Below the pieces are notes generated by a model. The model saw nothing but the letters and a program-made list of their open reading frames with translations, did no database searches and was not told the DNA's origin. 25,014 nucleotides of DNA from a virus: positions 1 to 25,014 of the IMG/VR virus record IMGVR_UViG_3300027754_000409. The stretch is one strand, 5' to 3'. This document shows positions 8,898 through 15,886 of the stretch, in pieces. The translations under genes were made by a program, and so were the position numbers. Within the stretch, counting starts at the first letter, position 1, and every line of letters starts with the position of its first letter.

Positions 8898-10066
8898 ATC
8901 TCTCCGTTTCTTTTAATTGTTAATGTTGGGTCTAACTTAATCATTCGGTCAACTATTACTTGGCAATACTTAGGGTCATATTCTACTAAATAACCTTTCC
9001 TATCGAGTTGATGACAAGCTATCATTGTAGTCCCTGAACCACCAAAACCATCTGCAACTATATCTCCTATTTTTGATGAATTTTTAATTTGATAAGCAAA
9101 TAATTCAATTGGTTTCATTGTTGGGTGTTCAGAATTTCTACTTGGTCTTTGAAAATCTAAAACCGTTGTCTGCTTTCTATCTGAATACCATTTATGAGAT
9201 GCTCCTTCTTTCCATCCATATAAGCAAGGCTCATGTTTCCATTGATAATCTTGCCTACCCATTACCATGCTATTTTTAACCCAAATTAAACACTGCTTAA
9301 CCATTATGCCAGCATCCTTCATTGCTTGCCTAAAATTTGCACCTTCTGAATCTGCATGCCAAACATACCAAGCGCCTCCTGGCTTTGAGTAACTTCCTAA
9401 TGCAGTATAAAAATCATAAAGGAACTGATAAAAATCTTTATCCCCCATATTATCATTTTCAATAGTCAATGCATCTTTTGTTTTTCCAGTATATGCAACA
9501 TTATAAGGAGGGTCTGTTATAACCATGTCAGCCAAATCATTATTAAATAATTTGGCAAAAGTATCAGTTTGAGTACTATCTCCACAAACTAATTTGTGCT
9601 GACCTATTTCAAATACATCACCTAATACTATATCAGTTTCAATTCCACCTTCGGGTACATCATAGCCATCATCTTGAGCTTCTCCTAAATCATCAACTAA
9701 AAAATTAGGAATATCTAAACCCCATTCAACTAATTCTTCTTCATTCCATTCATTTGCAAGCATATCCCAATCCCATTCTCCGTAGCCAACATTGTCTTTA
9801 ATTATAAATGCCTTTTGTTGTTCTTCATTTAAATCACTTGCCTTTATTACTGGTACTTCTTTTAGCCCAGCTTCCTTACAAGCCTTCAATCTCATATTAC
9901 CCCCCAATACAATCATATCATCGTTAACGACAATAGGTCTTAAAGATAACATCTGAGGAAATTCCTTAATCGATGCAACTAATTTTTTAAATTTATCATC
10001 CTTGATAATTCTTGGATTGTTTGGATTCGACTTTATGTCGGTCAGTTTGGTTGTTGTGATATTCAT
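8876..10066 (-). CDS. ParB/Srx-like domain fused to a DNA adenine/cytosine-N4 methyltransferase
   Basis: A 396-residue fusion. Residues 1-95 form a ParB/sulfiredoxin-type domain with NPNNPR (14-19) and LGGNMRLKA (54-62). The C-terminal part is a beta-class amino-methyltransferase: catalytic TDPPYNV (184-190), HPTMKP (314-319) and SAM-binding FGGSGTT (341-347), in the order DPPY before FxGxG. It would methylate adenine-N6 or cytosine-N4 in a specific DNA site. No restriction endonuclease lies nearby, so this is an orphan methylase, probably for protection against host restriction or for marking phage DNA. The start ATG overlaps the upstream methyltransferase stop by 4 bp. Confidence 0.88.
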   Translation of the reverse strand: MNITTTKLTDIKSNPNNPRIIKDDKFKKLVASIKEFPQMLSLRPIVVNDDMIVLGGNMRLKACKEAGLKEVPVIKASDLNEEQQKAFIIKDNVGYGEWDWDMLANEWNEEELVEWGLDIPNFLVDDLGEAQDDGYDVPEGGIETDIVLGDVFEIGQHKLVCGDSTQTDTFAKLFNNDLADMVITDPPYNVAYTGKTKDALTIENDNMGDKDFYQFLYDFYTALGSYSKPGGAWYVWHADSEGANFRQAMKDAGIMVKQCLIWVKNSMVMGRQDYQWKHEPCLYGWKEGASHKWYSDRKQTTVLDFQRPSRNSEHPTMKPIELFAYQIKNSSKIGDIVADGFGGSGTTMIACHQLDRKGYLVEYDPKYCQVIVDRMIKLDPTLTIKRNGEIWQTNKI

Positions 10067-10596
10067 TTTTTAAATAGTAATGACCACTCGGTCGGTAGTG
10101 TTAATTTCTTTTCTAAGCTAAATCCAAATTGAGCAAAGAACTCAATCCATTTTTCTTCAGATTTAATATTAATATGACCCCAAACCTCATCTTGCTCAGG
10201 AGTAGTATAATATGGAGTTGAAGAAAATAAGAAATATTGGCAATTTATATTGTTCATATAATCCTTTATTTGTTCATCCGTTAAATGCTCCATTACTTCG
10301 ATGCTTACAACCATTCCGCATTGGTCGGGATAAACACTAATATCATTTAATTTAACTCCTCTTTTCTTAGCAAATCTTTGATGATATTTATTTGGCTCAA
10401 TGCCATAGTAATTAACTCCTTTTTTTTGCAAGCACTCTCCGAGCGTACCCATGCCAGCACCTATCTCAATTATATCTTTAGAATATTGAATAATTATCTC
10501 AGCCGTTGCATCCATCAAATTATAATAATCAGGATTTTCAGGAGTAACTCCAGCTTGTACTTCAATATCAAAAAATTCTTTGTCGGTTACTTTCAA
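10063..10596 (-). CDS. Class I SAM-dependent methyltransferase, TTG start
   Basis: A 177-residue methyltransferase with SAM motif I EIGAGMGT (44-51), an acidic residue at the end of strand 2 (YGIEPN, 64-69) and a post-motif SIEVMEHL (98-105), as in the Methyltransf_11/23 group that acts on small molecules or sugars. No DPPY is present, so DNA base methylation is unlikely. The first in-frame start is TTG at 10596, which overlaps the upstream stop as TTGA; a stop codon precedes it closely in frame and the next ATG is at codon 28, inside what looks like real protein. Together with the glycosyltransferase and HAD genes it may decorate a glycan, a modified base or a virion protein. Confidence 0.75.
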   Translation of the reverse strand: MKVTDKEFFDIEVQAGVTPENPDYYNLMDATAEIIIQYSKDIIEIGAGMGTLGECLQKKGVNYYGIEPNKYHQRFAKKRGVKLNDISVYPDQCGMVVSIEVMEHLTDEQIKDYMNNINCQYFLFSSTPYYTTPEQDEVWGHINIKSEEKWIEFFAQFGFSLEKKLTLPTEWSLLFKK

Positions 10597-11024
10597 AATT
10601 TAATTGCTTTAGTATCTGTATTAATTTTAATTAAATCAATCTCTCTTTGATTATTATCATAATGAGTTCCAATTCCTAATCGTTTAATTGTCATCCATTT
10701 GTATTGACCATTAGTAAAGAATACTTGTGATTTAGGTATTTTTAATCTTTCAGCCATACGATAAACCTCAGAAGAATTGTATTCGTTTCTTCGAGTTATA
10801 ATATAAACTTGTTTGCCTTGCAAGATATTCCTTTTCGCAATCTCTTGACCTCTTGCCGTAGACAAAGTGTCATCGAAATCAAAAGAAATCTTGTTAATAT
10901 CTGCTCGATATTCTCCGCTTGCCAATATAGCCTGCCATACTTCAGTTGCTTTTTCTTCCGTTTCATAAATACAAGCGCCATTACCGATGCGCCATCTCGA
11001 ATTTGAACATTTAATTACTGGCAT
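10593..11024 (-). CDS. HAD-superfamily-like phosphatase or kinase-phosphatase fragment
   Basis: A 143-residue protein in two parts. Residues 1-38 form a short motif-rich segment (CSNSRWRIGNGACIYET) seen as an add-on domain in diverse phage proteins. Residues 44-143 are HAD-like: motif I FDFDDTL (48-54, nucleophile Asp49 and acid Asp51), motif II IITRR (75-79, Thr77), a Lys near 109 and an acidic end HYDNNQREID (121-130). The cap domain is minimal. Substrate is unknown; related phage enzymes act on nucleotides or nucleic acid ends. It ends with a TTGA overlap into the methyltransferase, so the two are probably made together. Confidence 0.68.
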   Translation of the reverse strand: MPVIKCSNSRWRIGNGACIYETEEKATEVWQAILASGEYRADINKISFDFDDTLSTARGQEIAKRNILQGKQVYIITRRNEYNSSEVYRMAERLKIPKSQVFFTNGQYKWMTIKRLGIGTHYDNNQREIDLIKINTDTKAIKF

Positions 11025-11025
11025 T

Positions 11026-12042
11026 TTATTCTATTAGTTTACTATAAATAGCTAAACGCTCATCATTAATTTTAAATAAATCGTAATGCTCTCGCACATA
11101 TTCAGCATTAGCCTCGCCAAAATCCGTTCTCATTTGTTTTGAGAATACCATTCTTTTAATATCTCTCTCCCAATTATCTACCCAGCACACCGTTGGAATG
11201 TCATCGTATGGCGCTCGTTTAATTGCCATCAAGGGAATCCGTTTAGCGCCAGCTTCTAATGCCTTTAGATTTGATTTTAAACGATTGAATTTATTGTCCA
11301 GCAATGGAGCAAGTAATATGTCCGCCTCCAAGTAGAAATTCATGTACAAATCTACGGGCATCGATTCAAGAATCTTGTGGTTTAATCTTTCTCCAGCAGT
11401 AAACCAATCGCCCATCTGCTTCCAATGAAATTCGTTTGCTTTATTCCAACCGCAAAGAAGCATCCGTGTTGACTCCTTAAATGATTTAGACTTGGCTAAT
11501 TCTCTAATCGGATTCTTGAGTTGCCTCATATCAGGAAAGTGAGTAATGCTACCCGTGTGAGCAATGTTAACAAATTCGTTTACATTTCTTACCGCAGTAA
11601 ATTGGTCACGGTCAAACGGTAAAGCATTAGGGAGAATATAGCAATTAGGATTTATCTTAATTATCTCAAGTCTTAATCGGTTATGAGTTGTCGTAACGAC
11701 ATCCGCCACTTGAATATAATTCTTGATTATTCTTGTGACTCCTAATGACCTATAAGTTGGCGCAGATAAATGTTGGCTAAATAGTTCCCAATAGTCATCA
11801 ATATCCACAACCAATTTAAAGCCAAGTTTAGCCTTCCATTTTAATAAATCTGGCAATGGTATCAATTCACAAAATCGATTAACTACGACCACGTTTATCG
11901 CCTTCTCAATCAGCATCTCTTCGGTCATTGTATCCGTGATAATACAATACTCCTTTTTCATCACTGACAATGGTAACGCAAGGCGATGGTAAGTGACTCC
12001 TGAATGTCTACTTCCGACTGCGCAGATTCTTAATTTGGACAT
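11026..12042 (-). CDS. GT4-like glycosyltransferase
   Basis: A 338-residue glycosyltransferase of GT-B type. The N-terminal half carries ICAVGSRHSGVTYHRL and a DIDDYW loop; the C-terminal half has IAHTGSITHFPD and the donor-site segment ADILLAPL followed by KSNLKALEAGA, where Lys and Glu are the family's diphosphate-sugar ligands. I place the start at the ATG at 12042; the frame opens 31 codons earlier but that stretch lies inside the previous gene. It overlaps that gene by 35 bp. The target could be a modified DNA base, a virion protein or host surface glycan. Cluster context with methyltransferases and a HAD protein favours modification of phage material, but this is not proved. Confidence 0.8.
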   Translation of the reverse strand: MSKLRICAVGSRHSGVTYHRLALPLSVMKKEYCIITDTMTEEMLIEKAINVVVVNRFCELIPLPDLLKWKAKLGFKLVVDIDDYWELFSQHLSAPTYRSLGVTRIIKNYIQVADVVTTTHNRLRLEIIKINPNCYILPNALPFDRDQFTAVRNVNEFVNIAHTGSITHFPDMRQLKNPIRELAKSKSFKESTRMLLCGWNKANEFHWKQMGDWFTAGERLNHKILESMPVDLYMNFYLEADILLAPLLDNKFNRLKSNLKALEAGAKRIPLMAIKRAPYDDIPTVCWVDNWERDIKRMVFSKQMRTDFGEANAEYVREHYDLFKINDERLAIYSKLIE

Positions 12043-12292
12043 CGTTTGGTTTTGGTTGGTTGAGTTTTGCAATGTACTTAATACCTTCGTAATGTGCGGA
12101 TAATCTTTTAAGCATATCAAAGACACAAGAACCACACCACGAATTAAAGTTAAAATCTTTGTTTACATATTTACGATATAGGCTTGCATATTCTTCAAGC
12201 ACTTCTCGGTCAATGTTTTTGGTAAACCCTAAAGCAACTGCCTCAAAGTTTATAATATTGGCTTCTATAAATGCTATCTCTTGCTCGGTCAT
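12008..12292 (-). CDS. Unknown 94-residue protein with a CxxC pair
   Basis: I do not recognise a family with certainty. The protein is mostly helical and contains NSWCGSCVFDMLKR near residues 50-63, a CxxC pair that could bind metal or form a disulfide. The C-terminus is basic. It starts by ATGA overlap with the preceding membrane-protein gene and overlaps the glycosyltransferase start, so it belongs to the same translational chain. Proteins of this size with this Cys motif occur commonly in Bacteroidota phages, to my recollection, without known function. Confidence 0.6.
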   Translation of the reverse strand: MTEQEIAFIEANIINFEAVALGFTKNIDREVLEEYASLYRKYVNKDFNFNSWCGSCVFDMLKRLSAHYEGIKYIAKLNQPKPNDVQIKNLRSRK

Positions 12293-12516
12293 AGTTTATT
12301 AATTAATCGATAAATGACTGCTCCTAATATCCCTGAACTAAATACGATTGCAATCCATTCTTGAAACTGAATAGGTATGACAATTAAAACGATAGCGCTC
12401 CAGGTACTTAGACAAGGAGTACAACTAAACGGCTTAAAGTTTAGTCCGAATGACTGATATAAATTAGTCATTGTAAAAAAGACTGCAAAAGAAACGGCTG
12501 CGATTATTGTGATCAT
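12289..12516 (-). CDS. Small membrane protein with CxxC motif
   Basis: A 75-residue protein with two or three hydrophobic segments (about 2-22, 37-52 and 55-72). Between the first two lies FSCTPCLSTWSA, a CxxCxxxW pattern reminiscent of DUF1360-type membrane proteins; I give that only as a resemblance. It has 4-bp stop/start overlaps on both sides, with the 60-residue gene before it and the 94-residue gene after it. A holin role is conceivable from size and topology but it is far from the lysis cassette, so I do not call it one. Confidence 0.62.
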   Translation of the reverse strand: MITIIAAVSFAVFFTMTNLYQSFGLNFKPFSCTPCLSTWSAIVLIVIPIQFQEWIAIVFSSGILGAVIYRLINKL

Positions 12517-12695
12517 TTGTTTGTTTGGTAAATTTCATCTTGCACTACACTCCAGTAAGCACGGTCATCCGCCTTTAATTTCTGCTCAAGAATTAATGAA
12601 CAAAAGTACAAAGCTAATTCGAAAGCAAATGCTTTATTGCCACAAAAATATAGGGCATTGATTAACAAACTTTTAGCTTTCTCGTCAGGCTTCAT
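12513..12695 (-). CDS. Unknown 60-residue protein
   Basis: A short, mostly helical protein with two Cys residues (in LYFCGNK and LYFCSLI) separated by an amphipathic helix. No family is recognised. It overlaps the end of the sigma-like gene by 11 bp and the start of the membrane-protein gene by 4 bp, and this tight packing on both sides is the main support that it is real. Confidence 0.55.
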   Translation of the reverse strand: MKPDEKAKSLLINALYFCGNKAFAFELALYFCSLILEQKLKADDRAYWSVVQDEIYQTNK

Positions 12696-13197
12696 CCCTT
12701 ATTTTCTTTTTAATGTTTGAAATCGTTTTAACTATTGACATATACGGAATGCCAGTCTTTCTTGAAATCTCAGTTTGATTAAAATTTAATTCGACATAAG
12801 TATCGAGTAGCATATCTTCATACCAAGATAATTCTTTTCGTGCTACCTCCACTCGATTAAATAGCTTTTCTTTGTAATCCTTTGATTCATCCTCAATCTG
12901 CACTAATTCTTCTAAGCCATCTATTGATTCGTACTTGGCTCTGAAATGCCTAAAAAATGGCTGATTCATACCAGTACTATAAATCATATTAAGCATACAT
13001 CTTACTAACCAAAACTTTAATCCGTTACTTCCGTTGTTATTGTAAATCGACCAAAATTTGTCTTCAGTTATCGAGCAAAGATTAACGAACATTTCTTGCT
13101 TGAGTTCTTCTCGCAGATTTGCTGGGTGCATTTTCATCAAGGCTTGCTTAATCTCCTTTGAATTATAAAGTTCCTCAATGATTTGCGACCTGGTCAT
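12685..13197 (-). CDS. Sigma-70-like regulator
   Basis: A 170-residue protein with the two-part layout of a small sigma factor. Residues 27-72 (NLREELKQEMFVNLC onward, with KFWLVRCMLNMI) match a region-2-like helical bundle, and 139-160 (FNQTEISRKTGIPYMSIVKT) form a helix-turn-helix like region 4, followed by a basic tail. It could redirect host RNA polymerase to phage promoters, or be a sigma-derived DNA-binding regulator. It sits after the replication genes and directly before the modification and late genes, the position expected of a middle-to-late switch. Its ATG overlaps the stop of a tiny membrane-protein frame (ATGA). Confidence 0.6.
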   Translation of the reverse strand: MTRSQIIEELYNSKEIKQALMKMHPANLREELKQEMFVNLCSITEDKFWSIYNNNGSNGLKFWLVRCMLNMIYSTGMNQPFFRHFRAKYESIDGLEELVQIEDESKDYKEKLFNRVEVARKELSWYEDMLLDTYVELNFNQTEISRKTGIPYMSIVKTISNIKKKIRDEA

Positions 13198-13292
13198 TCC
13201 TTTGATTTTCTGATTATTTCAAAAATAAAATAAACGATAAAAGCCACCTCGATAATTCCTACCGCAATGGCTTCCCAAATTAACCTTTCCAC
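13194..13292 (-). CDS. Possible 32-residue single-span membrane protein, GTG start
   Basis: A frame with GTG at 13292 encodes 32 residues beginning MERLIWEAIAVGIIEVAF (GTG read as Met), a hydrophobic span and a basic end IIRKSKE. The stop TGA overlaps the ATG of the sigma-like gene as ATGA, the same link used by the other tiny membrane genes here. It overlaps the end of the DUF3310 gene by 13 bp. Against it: no ATG is available, and AT-rich DNA readily gives hydrophobic frames. It fills an otherwise empty 82-bp gap in a region where genes are packed without gaps. Confidence 0.42.
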   Translation of the reverse strand: MERLIWEAIAVGIIEVAFIVYFIFEIIRKSKE

Positions 13293-13510
13293 TTTTCGAG
13301 TTCCCGATTTAAATACCAAATAGCTTTATCCAAATCTTTCTTTTTAAATCCTTTCTTATCGGCTCGCAGTATGTACTTGATTGAATTGCCAAGATTAAAA
13401 TTAAGGTCGAAAGCATCAATTATGTCAATCACTTCAATGCCATTTCCTTGATAATGCTCAGGATGATTGACCTCTTCTTTGATAACTCCCTGATAACTAA
13501 TCTTTTCCAT
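13280..13510 (-). CDS. DUF3310 family protein
   Basis: A 76-residue protein from the ATG at 13510; an in-frame TTG two codons upstream is less likely. It shows the DUF3310 pattern throughout: NHPEHYQGNGIEVIDIIDAF, then LGNSIKYILRADKKG and KKDLDKAIWYLNREL. The family is widespread in phages of many hosts and usually sits among replication and nucleotide-metabolism genes, as here. A nucleotide-kinase-related function has been suggested, but the biochemical role is not established. Confidence 0.85.
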   Translation of the reverse strand: MEKISYQGVIKEEVNHPEHYQGNGIEVIDIIDAFDLNFNLGNSIKYILRADKKGFKKKDLDKAIWYLNRELEKWKG

Positions 13511-13524
13511 GTGCAAAGTTTACA

Positions 13525-13737
13525 TTAAAGATTGTGCAATTCCAAATAATCCTTGATTTTTTTTGTTTGTCGATATGCTGGGTACGATGCACCGCTTTCC
13601 ATTTTGATTCGATTAAGGTTAATTTTAAGGCTATAATTTAAATCTTGATAGGTTGCGCAGTCGATAACTACTTGAATCGTAGGTCGTTGTATTCTCATTG
13701 TAATCCATTTGATTGCATTTAAATGATTATCCTTCAT
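13525..13737 (-). CDS. Unknown 70-residue basic protein
   Basis: No family recognised. The protein is basic and mixed alpha/beta, starting MKDNHLNAIKWITMRIQ and ending KIKDYLELHNL. A stretch with ASYPAYRQTKKIKDYLE could be the end of a small helix-turn-helix fold, but that is speculative. Its ATG shares one base with the stop of the PAPS-reductase-like gene (TAATG), which argues for coupled expression. It ends 14 bp before the DUF3310 start. Confidence 0.55.
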   Translation of the reverse strand: MKDNHLNAIKWITMRIQRPTIQVVIDCATYQDLNYSLKINLNRIKMESGASYPAYRQTKKIKDYLELHNL

Positions 13738-14558
13738 TAGTCAGTACAAAATCCAGCTTGACATCCGCTTCCAGTTCCAAAGAAAAAGTCTTGTTGCAAT
13801 CCTATTTTTTTAAATTGTTCATAAGTTCCTTCTTTCTTAAATCTTTTATTCTTTGTTTCTTGATCTGCAAACCATTGCATCTTTTCAGTTTCTAAATCCC
13901 AATTCTTTCTTAGTTGTTGTAATGGCTTATGGAAGCATCCCACACAATTTGAGTCCTGAGGAAATATTAATTGAGTTGTGTCAACCCATTTTTTAACATC
14001 GTAATGAGTAACCTTATTTTCAATCAAAGGAAAGTAACCTTCTCGCCATTCTATTTCTTCCCATTTGTTTCGTACCCCCCCCCCTTGCTTACCTACTATT
14101 CCCTTAAATAAAGTACTGAACCTTTCTGCTCTTTCTATTTCATCGTATCTAAATCCTATTCCCATTTTTACTTTTTGCCCAATGTGTTTAAACCACCAAT
14201 CCCAAATAGGACGCATCTTCATTTCAGTTGTGCAAAATCTCCATTGTTGATTTGGTAATCCTTTCCCTCCAGTTGCTTTTCTATTAACTTCTTCAAATGT
14301 TTTACCCGTTACCCAAATAATTTCTTTGCCTATCAATTGCTCTAAGTCAATTACTGCTTTTAAGGTTATATCTGATTCCGCAGTTGCGATAAACTCTTTA
14401 CCTATCTTATCTGAAATAAATTGAACTAACTTTAAATCTTTAGGAGTACATCTTTTATCTTCAATTCTAATTAAAGAAAATATATTGTAATCAGCTGGAT
14501 AGTGATAAGCAAGGTAACTTGAAGTTTTGCCTCCGCTTAATGAATTAATACTTATCAT
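13737..14558 (-). CDS. PAPS-reductase-like PP-loop protein with a four-Cys cluster
   Basis: A 273-residue member of the adenine-nucleotide alpha-hydrolase (PP-loop) group. The loop SLSGGKTSS spans 6-14, and RFCTTEMKMRP (107-117, Cys109) matches the PAPS-reductase-type segment. The C-terminal half has Cys205 and Cys208 (NCVGCF) and Cys266 and Cys271 (GCQAGFC), a pattern able to hold an iron-sulfur cluster as in DndC and tRNA thiolases. Phage members of this group are common but their substrate is generally unknown; DNA or tRNA sulfur chemistry or nucleotide modification are possible. The codons for Gly159-161 contain a G10 run. The start overlaps the nuclease gene by ATGA. Confidence 0.8.
   Translation of the reverse strand: MISINSLSGGKTSSYLAYHYPADYNIFSLIRIEDKRCTPKDLKLVQFISDKIGKEFIATAESDITLKAVIDLEQLIGKEIIWVTGKTFEEVNRKATGGKGLPNQQWRFCTTEMKMRPIWDWWFKHIGQKVKMGIGFRYDEIERAERFSTLFKGIVGKQGGGVRNKWEEIEWREGYFPLIENKVTHYDVKKWVDTTQLIFPQDSNCVGCFHKPLQQLRKNWDLETEKMQWFADQETKNKRFKKEGTYEQFKKIGLQQDFFFGTGSGCQAGFCTD
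14075..14084 (-). repeat. G10 homopolymer in the PAPS-reductase-like gene
   Basis: Ten consecutive C on the plus strand (G10 on the coding strand) encode three Gly codons, with one more G beginning the next Val codon. I found no other G or C run of this length here. A change of one base would truncate or extend the protein after residue 161, before the last four cysteines, so this is a plausible slippage or phase-variation site. Confidence 0.9.
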
Positions 14559-14905
14559 ATCTCATCTAATCTAAATCTCCGAATCAAACTTTCACAATCT
14601 TCAATAGACCTAACAATCGCATAATAATAACCATGATTAATTGCTATCTGCTCAAATGCTTTTTGATTTGGTTGCTGAGTTCCTTTCTCAATTTTAACCT
14701 CAACAAATAAACCTTTCCATCGCTTATTTGAAATCATCCAAAACATATCAGCCACTCCAGCCTTTGCGCCTTCCATCTTTAATTTGATAGCAACCAGTCT
14801 ATGCCTTGCGCCTCCGTTAGGAATGGCATAATAATAAAAGTCCTGAGTCCAATCTAACCATTTACAAATTGCAACCTGGAGTTTATGCTCGTGTTCGTTT
14901 CTCAT
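14555..14905 (-). CDS. VRR-NUC domain nuclease
   Basis: A 116-residue single-domain VRR-NUC protein of the PD-(D/E)XK superfamily. Marks are an early Glu (EHEHKLQ), AIPNGGARH (27-35), EGAKAGVADMFW (45-56; Asp53), FVEVKIEKG (67-75; the ExK pair Glu69 and Lys71) and a Gln at 81 (PNQKAF). Stand-alone VRR-NUC proteins are frequent in phages and cut structured or branched DNA, so roles in recombination intermediates or packaging are likely. It sits in the replication operon, 22 bp after a small membrane-protein gene, and its stop overlaps the PP-loop gene start. Confidence 0.88.
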   Translation of the reverse strand: MRNEHEHKLQVAICKWLDWTQDFYYYAIPNGGARHRLVAIKLKMEGAKAGVADMFWMISNKRWKGLFVEVKIEKGTQQPNQKAFEQIAINHGYYYAIVRSIEDCESLIRRFRLDEI

Positions 14906-14927
14906 TTTACAATTTATATGCTTTTTG

Positions 14928-15137
14928 TCAATTATCTTTAACGTTATATTTTAATCTTCCGTGACTTGTGTATAATCTTAAATCAATCGTATCGCTATAA
15001 ATATCCTCTTGAGTTACTATTCCCCAGTCTTTTGCAATGACTGATTTTTTTTCTATTGTCTGTTTATTTTTAATCGCACAAAAATAAGCATAGCAAATAA
15101 ATGCCAGCGCAGTTCCGTAAATTAGTTTTCTTTTCAT
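14928..15137 (-). CDS. Small membrane-anchored or secreted protein
   Basis: A 69-residue protein with a positively charged start (MKRKLIYG) and a hydrophobic helix (about 5-21) ending at YFCAIKNKQ, followed by a short soluble tail of about 45 residues. The helix could be a signal anchor; a Cys at residue 20 does not sit in a convincing lipobox. Function unknown. It starts with a one-base overlap (TAATG) after the 249-residue gene. A surface or envelope role, for example against superinfection, is only a guess from topology. Confidence 0.6.
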   Translation of the reverse strand: MKRKLIYGTALAFICYAYFCAIKNKQTIEKKSVIAKDWGIVTQEDIYSDTIDLRLYTSHGRLKYNVKDN

Positions 15138-15886
15138 TATTCGTTTGGTTTAATAGTTCCATTATTATCGATATAACAATCAAATGTAACTAATGAATTT
15201 ATAAATTTAATATACCCTTGAGTTTTGCAGTGCATTTTCCGTTCTTCAACATCGTGAATATTAGAATATTTATTCCAAAGTTCAATTCGTTCTTCTTTTG
15301 ATATTGTCGGAATCTTAAATTGCTCCAGGTAATCAAATAGGATTGATAAGCCCCCAGCGATAAATGTAAATTTCTTATCATTCTTCTCGCAGTATCTAAT
15401 CTGATTTGCATATTCGTTAGCCGTGTCAATCGCTTGCTTCATTAATTCTTTATCACTTGGTTTTTCTTTCAGCTCTATTGGTTTAGGTAGGTTTTTAATT
15501 TCTTGTCTTGCATACTCCTGGTAAGCACTCATAATTCTTCCAAAGTATTCGCAAGAGAAATTTTCATAGCATTTAGAATCGATATTTAACTTTCCAGCAA
15601 CTGCCATTTCAAAGGCTAATTTTATTTCCTCGCAAGTATTATTTCCAAAATTAGATTTAACAAAATTGGTCAATACAAACTTTTCTTCTTCAGTAGGTAG
15701 ATTGCTTCCTCGTAAGCCAACCAAAAGCATCGAGTAACGTAATGCTTGCTTTATAGTATCTTCGTTGCTTACACGCAAAGTATGACCTATCTGTGCTTGT
15801 CTTATTGCTATTGCATTACCACTTCCTAAGTGCTTCCATTCTTGCGGCACTTGTTCCAAGTTTAGGTTCGTTGTTTGAATTTCCAT
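15137..15886 (-). CDS. Unknown 249-residue protein in helicase-loader position
   Basis: A helical, acidic protein with no Walker motif and no recognised domain. It starts MEIQTTNLNLEQVPQEW and has a Cys-rich patch near 105-115 (SKCYENFSCEYF). It directly follows the replication initiator and overlaps its last 71 bp in another frame. In phages with lambda O/P or DnaD-type layouts the gene after the initiator often loads the host helicase, so that role is suggested by position only. Moderate composition similarity to primosomal helical proteins is the sole further hint. The next in-frame Met is far downstream, so the long overlap cannot be avoided by choosing another start. Confidence 0.6.
   Translation of the reverse strand: MEIQTTNLNLEQVPQEWKHLGSGNAIAIRQAQIGHTLRVSNEDTIKQALRYSMLLVGLRGSNLPTEEEKFVLTNFVKSNFGNNTCEEIKLAFEMAVAGKLNIDSKCYENFSCEYFGRIMSAYQEYARQEIKNLPKPIELKEKPSDKELMKQAIDTANEYANQIRYCEKNDKKFTFIAGGLSILFDYLEQFKIPTISKEERIELWNKYSNIHDVEERKMHCKTQGYIKFINSLVTFDCYIDNNGTIKPNE

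Noticed and set aside
12043-12135. Longer start for the glycosyltransferase (31 extra residues)
   Set aside because: It would lie wholly in the 94-residue gene; the GT-B fold begins naturally at MSKLRICAVG.
12289-12516. Calling the CxxC membrane protein a holin
   Set aside because: Size and spans would allow it, but it is about 8 kb from the lysis genes and tightly coupled to unrelated genes.
15199-15429. 76-residue minus-strand frame inside the 249-residue gene
   Set aside because: Fully nested, low-complexity translation, no supporting context.
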